This document shows positions 7,315 to 12,505 of a stretch of DNA of 12,505 nt, one piece after another. The notes under the pieces were generated by a model. That model searched no databases. It was given only the letters and a program-made list of their open reading frames with translations, and had not been told where the DNA came from. Positions within the stretch are counted from its first letter, which is position 1; the number at the start of each line of letters is the position of its first letter. The translations under genes were made by a program, and so were the position numbers. Source of the stretch: Firmicutes bacterium UBA5388 (GTDB taxonomy: Bacteria; Bacillota; UBA4882; UBA10575); the NCBI GenBank assembly GCA_002409975.1, contig DHOO01000114.1, positions 1 to 12,505 on the forward strand. The letters are read 5' to 3'.

Positions 7315-7346
7315 CAAAAAATAACTCGGGAAAATTCCTGAGTTAT
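7315..7346 (-). terminator. Terminator-like hairpin, leftward, proximal
   Basis: Read leftward the arms are ATAACTCAGG and CCCGAGTTAT, pairing over 10 positions with one A/C mismatch, loop AATTTT, then five further T (plus-strand A run 7316-7320). It looks like an intrinsic terminator for a leftward transcript that would include the paired element at 7354-7489. On the plus strand the stem has a G-U pair but no T tract. Confidence 0.5.
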
Positions 7347-7353
7347 CCTTTAC

Positions 7354-7489
7354 TGAGACCTTGCTCCTAATATTCTTTTATTATCTCCTCCACTCCAACA
7401 CCATCAGGTTTTCTTTCTTAGCATCGAGCTAATGATGGTTCATTATCATTCTCTGGGGCAGACTATCAGTAATCCTTCCTTTGGTCTCA
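7354..7489. ncRNA. Candidate structured RNA element of unknown class, strand uncertain
   Basis: TGAGACC (7354-7360) and GGTCTCA (7483-7489) are perfectly complementary and would close a domain of about 136 bases. Inside, ACCATCA (7400-7406) pairs with TGATGGT (7433-7439), enclosing TTAGC / GCTAA (7418-7422 with 7428-7432). AATGAT (7431-7436) could instead pair with ATCATT (7445-7450), which is mutually exclusive with the former. Leftward, a terminator-like hairpin follows at once, as in riboswitches or small RNAs. Rightward, it would be the leader of the DsrE-like gene. I looked for signatures of T-box, SAM, TPP, FMN, cobalamin, lysine and c-di-GMP elements and saw none. Confidence 0.3.
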
Positions 7490-7525
7490 AATTCTAATTA
7501 CCCATCCACGAAAGGAGACTGCTTC

Positions 7526-8011
7526 GTGTCTACTCAAGATCAACCGAAGATCTGCATCATCTTATTCAGCGGTGATATGGACAAAGCTCTTTCTGCCTTA
7601 GCTATGGCCTGGACAGCCGCAGGTCAGGGATACCAAGCAAGTATCTTTTTTACTTTTTGGGGAATGTCGCTCCTGAGAAAAAAGAGGGGAGCAGCCCAAA
7701 ACTCTTTGGAAAAACTCTTTAAACTACTTTTACCGGTAGGCCCGGAGAGATTGGGCCTTTCCAAGATGAACTTCGCCGGCATTGGCGGTTTCTTCATGAA
7801 AAAACTGATCCGCTTACGCGGTAATGAAACCGTCAGCGAAATGCTTGCCCTAACCATGGAAAGAAAAGTTAATTTCATTGCCTGTCAAGGAACTTTAGAG
7901 ATGCTTGGCATTAAAGAGTCGGAGTTAATTGAGTATGAACAGTTAACCATAGGCGATGTGGTTACTTTTCTCAACCTGGCGGAAAAATCCCAGATTCAGC
8001 TATTTATTTAA
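7526..8011 (+). CDS. DsrE/DsrF/DrsH-like family protein (DsrE2 type)
   Basis: A small soluble protein of 161 residues with the DsrE2-like pattern: an N-terminal strand KICIILFSGDMDKALSALA, FFTFWGMSLL, and C120 in FIACQGTLEMLGI, the position of the conserved cysteine in this family. Members are linked to sulfur relay or persulfide handling, but most in Firmicutes have no defined function. The ORF is open from a TTG at 7481, but GTG at 7526 is the better start: AAAGGAG lies eight bases before it and the family begins just before the first strand. The gene stands alone and converges on speE with 31 bp between the stop codons and no obvious terminator. The class V aminotransferase at 11072, a possible sulfur donor, is not in the same unit. 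Confidence 0.8.
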   Translation: MSTQDQPKICIILFSGDMDKALSALAMAWTAAGQGYQASIFFTFWGMSLLRKKRGAAQNSLEKLFKLLLPVGPERLGLSKMNFAGIGGFFMKKLIRLRGNETVSEMLALTMERKVNFIACQGTLEMLGIKESELIEYEQLTIGDVVTFLNLAEKSQIQLFI

Positions 8012-8042
8012 TCCTGAAAGTAAGTCATGGCCCCCCTTGATA

Positions 8043-8876
8043 CTACTCCTCAGCCAGTAACTCCAAGACATAAGGCGGAAGGACGAAAGCCGTTTTATGA
8101 ATTTCTGGCGTATAGTACCTGGTTTGTAATGGGATAAACCTCTCCGGAGGAACTGCTAAGGGATCGGGTCCTTTGGAAGCAAGAGTCCAGCTCCAAGGGC
8201 CCCCCATATAGGTAGGGACTGTTCCTAAAAACAGTCGGACCAAAGGAAAAGTATTCTTTAAGCATCTCCAAAGATTAGGGATTAACGCCCGATCAAGCAC
8301 TGGGGATTCGGTCTGCGCGACCATTACACCTTTATCTTTTAAAGAGGTGAAGACATCCTGGTAAAACTCTTTAGTAAATAAACCTACCCCCGGCCCGATC
8401 GGGTCAGTTGAATCAATGATAATCACATCAAATTCATTGCGATGTTCTCGGACATAAACCGTTCCATCAGTAATCTCCAGCTCTACCCGGGAATCCTCTA
8501 ATCCTTTAGCAATTGAAGGAAGGTACTTTTTACTGGCAGCGATTACTCCTTCATCAATCTCAGCCAATACTACTCGTTTAACAGAAGGGTGTTTTAAGAC
8601 CTCACGCACGCTCCCCCCATCCCCGCCACCTACCACCAAGATTTGTTCAGGATGAGGGTGAGTATGCATAACCACATGGGCAATCATTTCATGATAAAAA
8701 AATTCATCCCTTTCTGTTGTCATAATGACCCCATCCAACAGCAGCATCCGCCCGAACTGATAAGTATCGACCACCGCTAAATCTTGATATTTTGTGCGTT
8801 CTTGATAAATAGTGTTCTTAATCCGGCATGAAATGGCCAGATCTGAGGTCTGTCTTTCCGTAAACCATAATTCCAA
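8043..8876 (-). CDS. speE: Spermidine synthase (polyamine aminopropyltransferase)
   Basis: Transfers the aminopropyl group of decarboxylated S-adenosylmethionine to putrescine, giving spermidine and methylthioadenosine in the cytoplasm. The protein is 277 residues against 276 in B. subtilis. It begins MELWFTERQ like the family, with YHEMIAH (61-67), the nucleotide-binding GGGDGG (83-88), EID (106-108), and catalytic D155 plus D158 in IIIDSTDPIGPG. The C-terminal HKTAFVLPPYV is also typical. The start is chosen as TTG at 8876, with AGAGGTG eight bases upstream, rather than the ATG six codons earlier, which lacks a Shine-Dalgarno and adds residues the family does not have. speD is not adjacent. 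The leader from the candidate promoter is about 100 bases. Confidence 0.95.
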   Translation of the reverse strand: MELWFTERQTSDLAISCRIKNTIYQERTKYQDLAVVDTYQFGRMLLLDGVIMTTERDEFFYHEMIAHVVMHTHPHPEQILVVGGGDGGSVREVLKHPSVKRVVLAEIDEGVIAASKKYLPSIAKGLEDSRVELEITDGTVYVREHRNEFDVIIIDSTDPIGPGVGLFTKEFYQDVFTSLKDKGVMVAQTESPVLDRALIPNLWRCLKNTFPLVRLFLGTVPTYMGGPWSWTLASKGPDPLAVPPERFIPLQTRYYTPEIHKTAFVLPPYVLELLAEE

Positions 8877-8986
8877 TTGTATAGCACCTCTCATTCTGGT
8901 AATAATTAATTTAATTAGGCTATCAATATATTGTGGTTAAATCTTAAACATTAATTATGCAATTCCTTAAAACAAGCGCCTTTTAG

Positions 8987-8995
8987 ATTATACCA
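8987..8995 (-). promoter_or_regulatory. Candidate extended -10 promoter for speE
   Basis: Leftward TGGTATAAT is a consensus extended -10. No good -35 lies 16-18 bases upstream. A start near 8980 gives a leader of about 100 bases before the TTG start. Confidence 0.5.
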
Positions 8996-9094
8996 GAGTT
9001 GAAGAAAATAAACATTCCCCTCTTAGCTTCTACGTCAAGCTCAAAATAGCCACAATCTATAGTTACGTAAATTCAGCACAAAAAACTTTCTTAC

Positions 9095-9124
9095 TTGACC
9101 TAGAGGGAAGAGAAGGGGTAAGAT
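9095..9124 (+). promoter_or_regulatory. Candidate SigA-type promoter for the oxoamine synthase gene
   Basis: TTGACC (9095-9100) and TAAGAT (9119-9124) are separated by 18 bases, five and four-to-five of six matches to the vegetative consensus. A start near 9131 would give a leader of about 55-75 bases depending on the true start codon. Confidence 0.5.
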
Positions 9125-9184
9125 AAAGAGTAGTTCGTTTTAATAGACTTTAAATTAGTTAATATTTTTATTTTTCATTTTATC

Positions 9185-10462
9185 TTGAAATGGGAGGAGA
9201 TCAAAATTAAATACTCAGGACAAAACCTTAGTGATTTTGTTGAGCTGCCTAATCGAGATATTTTTGCTAAAACTGTTCCTTTTTACGAATTCATGGAGGA
9301 AATGGCCGGACAAGAATTCCACCACTGGTCGCGAATTCTAACTAGCCCCTCCGAACATCGGATTAAAATTTTGGATCGTTATACCAATAAAACTAGAGAA
9401 ATGATTATGATGGCCTCCAATAATTATCTGGGGCTCACTACACACCCGGCTGTAGTTGAAGCTTCTCAAAAAGCTCTAGAAAAATATGGAGCCGGGGCCG
9501 GAAGTGTCCCTCTACTTGGCGGTACCTTAGATCTACATAAAGAACTTGAATATAAACTAGCGAAAATGAAAGGATGTGAAGATGCAATCATCTTCACATC
9601 TGGTTACTCCTCAAACGTTGGTTGTGTCTCAGCTTTAGTACGCAAAGGCGATGTCGCGATTAACGATCGATTAAACCACGCCAGTATTATAGATGGCTGC
9701 CGTCTCTCTGGGGGTACGTTGCGCACCTTTAAACACAATGACCTGGAAAATCTGGAAAAGGTCTTACAATCCACCGAAGAACAAGGTCTTTTGGGAAAAC
9801 TAATCATCATGGATGGCGTTTTTAGTATGGATGGTGATATTACTAATCTTCCCGCCATAAAAGAAATAGCCGCTAAATACGATGCTCGCATCATGATTGA
9901 TGAAGCCCATGCCACCGGAGTAATCGGAGAAAATGGACAAGGAACCCCCGAACACTTTAAAATGGAAGGGCAAGTCGATATCGTTGCCGGAACCCTAAGC
10001 AAAGCATTAGCAGTAGTTGGTGGCTTTGTCGCCTCGTCCAAAGAAGTCGTCAATTACCTCCGCTTTTATGCCCGTTCCAATATGTTCTCCACTGCCCTTC
10101 CCCCGGCTTCAACTGGGGCTTTAATTGCTGGTGTTGACGTAATCAGTAAAGAACCCGCATTACGAGCCAAGCTATGGTATAACATCAATTACATGATCTC
10201 CAATCTGAAGAAGTTAGGTTTTGACCTTGGAAACGCTGAAACCGCAATTATTCCAATCATTGTCGGAGATGAAGAAAAATTACAATTGATGAGTAGAGAA
10301 GTTCATGAAGCCGGGATTTTTGTCAACTCCGTTTATTACCCGGCGGTTCCCAAAAAACTATCCCGCTTACGCTTGTCGTTAATGGCCACCCATACTCAAG
10401 AAGATTTGGATGATACTTTAGAGGTAATGGCCAGAGTCGGGAAAAAATATGGTTTAATATAG
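9185..10462 (+). CDS. Alpha-oxoamine synthase: glycine C-acetyltransferase / BioF-like PLP enzyme
   Basis: A PLP-dependent condensing enzyme of the group that includes 2-amino-3-ketobutyrate CoA ligase (Kbl), BioF and serine palmitoyltransferase; it joins an amino acid to an acyl-CoA with loss of CO2. Visible motifs are MMASNNYLGLT, FTSGYSSNVG, DRLNHASIIDG, the PLP aspartate in IDEAHATGVIGENGQG, and GTLSKALAVVGG with Schiff-base lysine K273. At 425 residues it is longer than Kbl or BioF (about 385-400) because of about 35 extra N-terminal residues. Substrate cannot be told from sequence; no tdh or other bio genes are adjacent. The start is uncertain. TTG at 9185 has no Shine-Dalgarno, whereas a strong GGGAGGAG at 9192-9199 lies just before an in-frame ATT at 9206. 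It appears to be a single-gene unit ended by the hairpin at 10516-10551. Confidence 0.88.
   Translation: MKWEEIKIKYSGQNLSDFVELPNRDIFAKTVPFYEFMEEMAGQEFHHWSRILTSPSEHRIKILDRYTNKTREMIMMASNNYLGLTTHPAVVEASQKALEKYGAGAGSVPLLGGTLDLHKELEYKLAKMKGCEDAIIFTSGYSSNVGCVSALVRKGDVAINDRLNHASIIDGCRLSGGTLRTFKHNDLENLEKVLQSTEEQGLLGKLIIMDGVFSMDGDITNLPAIKEIAAKYDARIMIDEAHATGVIGENGQGTPEHFKMEGQVDIVAGTLSKALAVVGGFVASSKEVVNYLRFYARSNMFSTALPPASTGALIAGVDVISKEPALRAKLWYNINYMISNLKKLGFDLGNAETAIIPIIVGDEEKLQLMSREVHEAGIFVNSVYYPAVPKKLSRLRLSLMATHTQEDLDDTLEVMARVGKKYGLI
9192..9199 (+). promoter_or_regulatory. Strong Shine-Dalgarno inside the 5' end of the oxoamine synthase ORF
   Basis: GGGAGGAG is followed after six bases by an in-frame ATT (9206) with no ATG, GTG or TTG at the proper distance. 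Either translation starts at ATT, as for infC-type rare starts, or this is merely the codons for Trp-Glu-Glu and the TTG at 9185 is used without a Shine-Dalgarno. Confidence 0.4.
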
Positions 10463-10511
10463 ATAAAACTTACAAAAGTATAAAGGATTTTTAACAGAAG
10501 AATACAAACGT

Positions 10512-10551
10512 AAAATGCAAAGAGACAGCCCATCATGGCTGTCTCTTTGCA
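10512..10551 (-). terminator. Intrinsic terminator of the spore protein gene, possibly serving both strands
   Basis: A perfect 15-bp inverted repeat, TGCAAAGAGACAGCC (10516-10530) with its complement at 10537-10551, loop of six. Leftward it is followed by TTTT, 22 bases after the end of the spore protein gene. It also lies 54 bases after the rightward oxoamine synthase stop and could end that transcript, though without a T tract on that side. Confidence 0.8.
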
Positions 10552-10572
10552 GAGCTATTTAAGTATCCGTTT

Positions 10573-10899
10573 TTAGTAGTATTGATCCAAGTTGTTTAGA
10601 CTTAAGTTGGGGTTAGGTTGGTTCTGCGTTCCTTCTTGAGAAGCTACTCCAGCGCGAAATCCTGCTTGAACATTGGCTACAGCCTGTTGAGAAAGGGTTC
10701 TCTCCGCAGCCTCAATCATCCTTTTAACCATATGACCTCCAACAGCTCCACAATCACGGGCAGTCATATGTCCCCAGTAGTCCCCTTGAATCGGAGAAGT
10801 ATCAATATTCAATTCCTTAGAGATCTCATACTTCATCTGATCAAGCGCCTTTTTAGCCTGGGCATAAACAAGAGTATTTCTTTTTTGTCCAGCCGCCAT
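10573..10899 (-). CDS. Alpha/beta-type small acid-soluble spore protein
   Basis: A DNA-binding protein that coats and protects the chromosome in the dormant spore and is degraded at germination by the GPR protease. The 108-residue sequence has both family signatures. KYEISKELNI has the GPR cleavage site between E25 and I26. GDYWGHMTARDCGAVGGHMVKRMIEAAE (39-66, written here in two parts: residues 39-55 and 56-66) is the second conserved DNA-contact block. It is longer than typical members (60-75) through an N-terminal stretch and an Asn/Gln-rich C-terminal tail of about 25 residues ending NNLDQYY. The ATG has AAGGAGG seven or eight bases upstream. A SigG promoter would be expected; I found no clean match in the divergent region. 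Confidence 0.95.
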   Translation of the reverse strand: MAAGQKRNTLVYAQAKKALDQMKYEISKELNIDTSPIQGDYWGHMTARDCGAVGGHMVKRMIEAAERTLSQQAVANVQAGFRAGVASQEGTQNQPNPNLSLNNLDQYY

Positions 10900-11013
10900 T
10901 TTTGACCCTCCTTTCTACATGGTCTATTTGTACTCTTCCCAGCTAAATCAGGTTATAAACAGTAAGATCTCTGGAAAATACGGTGTAAGCTACCGTCTAT
11001 TCCAAAGCCTGTT

Positions 11014-11043
11014 TTCACAACCCCTTTTCTTTAGGCATAAAAT
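11014..11043 (+). promoter_or_regulatory. Candidate promoter for the class V aminotransferase gene
   Basis: TTCACA (11014-11019) and TAAAAT (11038-11043) with 18 bases between them, a moderate vegetative match. A start near 11050 leaves a short leader that includes the GGGAGGG Shine-Dalgarno before the ATG at 11072. Confidence 0.35.
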
Positions 11044-11071
11044 ATTTTGAAAAAGGTTGGGAGGGCAGTAG

Positions 11072-12493
11072 ATGGAGAAGAAATGGCATGAACTGATCAC
11101 AAGGGAGATTGTGGGGCTAAATTTAGAAGTCCCGCTCATAGATGGTACCAAAATTAGGTACATTAACCTCGATAATGCAGCTACCACACCACCGCTGAAC
11201 AGAGTGGCTAAAGCAGTGGAACTATTCCTTCCATGGTATTCCAGCGTCCACCGGGGGTTTGGTTACAAATCCCAACTATCCACAGAAGTATATAGGAACG
11301 CGCGTCAACGGTTAATGAGTTTCTTCGGAGCTAATCCTCAGCAATATACTGCCGTTTTCGTAAAAAATACCAGTGAAGGACTGAATAAACTTTCTTACCG
11401 TTTACCTGTAAAAGAACAAGAAGTTCTTTCCAGCTGGATGGAACATCATTCTAACGACCTTCCCTGGCGTTTAAAAAAACTAGCGACTTTTATTGAATTA
11501 ACCCCTGATGGGATCTTAGATCTGGCTGATTTAGAGAGGACGTTAAAAAAAGCTCGACCGCAAATTAAGCTCGTCACTATCTGTGGCGCCTCCAATGTAA
11601 CCGGAGTAATAAACCCCATTAACACCATTGCGGAACTTGCCCACTATTATGGCGCTGAGCTGCTAATTGACGCCGCTCAGTTAGCGCCCCATTACCCACT
11701 AAAAATCAATGCTCCCGGGCAAGAACAGATTGACTACCTAACACTCTCTGCCCATAAAATATATGCTCCTTTTGGGTCAGGAGTAGTTATTGGACCACTC
11801 GCTTCATTTTATGCCGGCACTCCCGAGGAAGTAGGTGGTGGAACAGTGCTTGCTGTCTCCAGAGAAGAAGTAGTTTTTTCTCCCCCTCCAGACCGAGAAG
11901 AAGTCGGTACCCCCAACCTGATCGGCGTTTTCGCGTTAGCCATCGCTCTGCAGTGGCTTACGGAAAACAATTTTCCTCGATTGTCTAAATATGAAGAGGA
12001 ACTCACCAGCTACGCATTTTCACGACTGCAAACTATCCCCGGAATAATTCTCTACGGCCCATCTCCGCAACACTATCCAAGAATTGGAGTGATTAGCTTT
12101 AACCTTCTGGGAATACCCCATGGTTTAGTTGCCGCCTATTTATCTTTTGAAGCTGGGATCGGAGTCCGCCATGGCTGTTTCTGCGCCCGCCCTTATGTTC
12201 ATCATCTATTAGGATTAACCAATAAAGAAATTATTTTTTATGAAAACCTCGTCAAATCCGGAAAAAAATGTGAACTACCCGGAATGGTCAGAATCAGTTT
12301 TGGTTTTTATAACACACGAGAAGAAATCGAACTCCTCATTAATGCTTTACAAGAGCTGAGGAAAGATGAGGGCAAAATAAAAAACCGGTACCGGATTGAT
12401 CCGGAAACCGGAGAATATCTACCTAAAGAAAGTAATTTTAAAATGATCATCGATCACCAGATCAAAAATCTTTTCGAGTTTAGTTCTACTTAG
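11072..12493 (+). CDS. Aminotransferase class V, SufS/cysteine-desulfurase-like protein
   Basis: A fold-type I PLP enzyme of the class V / cysteine desulfurase group, 473 residues, longer than SufS (about 406). It has YINLDNAATTPP near the N-terminus, SSVHRGFGYKS, NTSEGLNKLSY, the PLP aspartate in LIDAAQLAPHYP, Schiff-base lysine K229 in LSAHKIYAPFGSG, and RHGCFCARPY near the C-terminus. C371 takes the place of the catalytic cysteine of SufS (xxCAxP); a second cysteine, C369, is unusual. The last 60 or so residues (from about KDEGKIKNRYRI) are an extension beyond the fold. GGGAGGG six bases before the ATG supports the start. Cysteine desulfurase activity is plausible because of the cysteine, but no sufU, iscU or other Fe-S gene is adjacent, so the sulfur acceptor and true substrate are unknown. 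Confidence 0.85.
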   Translation: MEKKWHELITREIVGLNLEVPLIDGTKIRYINLDNAATTPPLNRVAKAVELFLPWYSSVHRGFGYKSQLSTEVYRNARQRLMSFFGANPQQYTAVFVKNTSEGLNKLSYRLPVKEQEVLSSWMEHHSNDLPWRLKKLATFIELTPDGILDLADLERTLKKARPQIKLVTICGASNVTGVINPINTIAELAHYYGAELLIDAAQLAPHYPLKINAPGQEQIDYLTLSAHKIYAPFGSGVVIGPLASFYAGTPEEVGGGTVLAVSREEVVFSPPPDREEVGTPNLIGVFALAIALQWLTENNFPRLSKYEEELTSYAFSRLQTIPGIILYGPSPQHYPRIGVISFNLLGIPHGLVAAYLSFEAGIGVRHGCFCARPYVHHLLGLTNKEIIFYENLVKSGKKCELPGMVRISFGFYNTREEIELLINALQELRKDEGKIKNRYRIDPETGEYLPKESNFKMIIDHQIKNLFEFSST

Positions 12494-12505
12494 AAAATAC
12501 ATCTC

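Larger units (their letters stand above)
7213..7525. other. Structured 313-bp intergenic region between the membrane protein gene and the DsrE-like gene
   Basis: No ORF with a credible start lies here on either strand. From left to right it holds the leftward promoter (7234-7242), two hairpins each followed by a leftward T tract (7261-7308 and 7315-7346), a long-range paired element (7354-7489) and the Shine-Dalgarno AAAGGAG of the rightward gene. The hairpins cannot end any annotated neighbour other than read-through from speE, so they suggest a leftward transcript starting near 7490. Confidence 0.5.
8877..9184. other. 308-bp divergent intergenic region between speE and the oxoamine synthase gene
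   Basis: This AT-rich stretch contains the leftward speE promoter candidate (8987-8995) and the rightward promoter candidate (9095-9124). A 13-base sequence at 8952-8964 (TAATTATGCAATT) also occurs inverted at 7292-7304 and could be a shared site or chance. I see no ORF, RNA gene or strong hairpin here. Confidence 0.5.

Noticed and set aside
9604..10053. 149-codon minus-strand ORF opposite the oxoamine synthase
   Set aside because: It is entirely antisense to a strongly conserved gene and has a Ser/Pro/Arg-rich shadow-type composition with no family signal.
10900..11013. SigG promoter for the spore protein gene
   Set aside because: I expected one here, but no leftward match to both the -35 and -10 SigG elements with proper spacing was found.

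Overview
The window looks like chromosome of a diderm, endospore-forming Firmicute. Two facts support this. There is a leftward cluster of lipid A / lipopolysaccharide genes (lpxC, fabZ, lpxA, lpxI, lptC), which requires an outer membrane. There is also a clear alpha/beta-type small acid-soluble spore protein gene, which is found only in endospore formers. AAGGAGG-type Shine-Dalgarno sequences, frequent TTG/GTG starts and the B. subtilis-like spermidine synthase agree. Negativicutes, Halanaerobiales and Limnochordia/Hydrogenispora-like lineages are all possible; I cannot choose between them from sequence alone.

Layout. Bases 1-154 hold no gene I can support, but carry GC-rich repeat DNA. From 7212 leftward to 155 lie seven minus-strand genes: a large four-to-five-helix membrane protein with a long extracytoplasmic coiled-coil region, a polar-amino-acid-type ABC ATPase that overlaps it by 4 nt, then lpxC, fabZ, lpxA, lpxI and lptC. 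The run is not one simple operon. Extended -10 promoter candidates lie before the membrane protein and before lpxC, and a strong intrinsic terminator separates lpxA from lpxI. Two near-identical ~56-bp repeats flank lptC in the same orientation. Bases 7213-7525 are a structured intergenic region with two leftward terminator-like hairpins and a long-range paired element. Then come a rightward DsrE/DsrF-like gene (7526-8011) converging on leftward speE (8043-8876), a 308-bp intergenic region with divergent promoters, a rightward KBL/BioF-type alpha-oxoamine synthase, a bidirectional-looking terminator, a leftward spore-protein gene, and a rightward SufS-like class V aminotransferase that runs to within 12 bases of the window end.

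How the genes work together. LpxC, LpxA and LpxI are three early steps of lipid A synthesis, FabZ supplies 3-hydroxyacyl-ACP turnover in the competing fatty acid pathway, and LptC belongs to the LPS export bridge. LpxD, LpxB, LpxK and the other Lpt proteins are not in this window. The ABC ATPase plus giant membrane protein pair upstream is the most unusual content: the ATPase is of the GlnQ type, but its translationally coupled partner is not an amino-acid permease. It resembles FtsX/MacB-style mechanotransmission proteins in topology, and its position next to the LPS genes suggests an envelope role. The right-hand genes (polyamine, PLP enzymes, sulfur-relay-like protein, spore protein) look like independent single-gene units.
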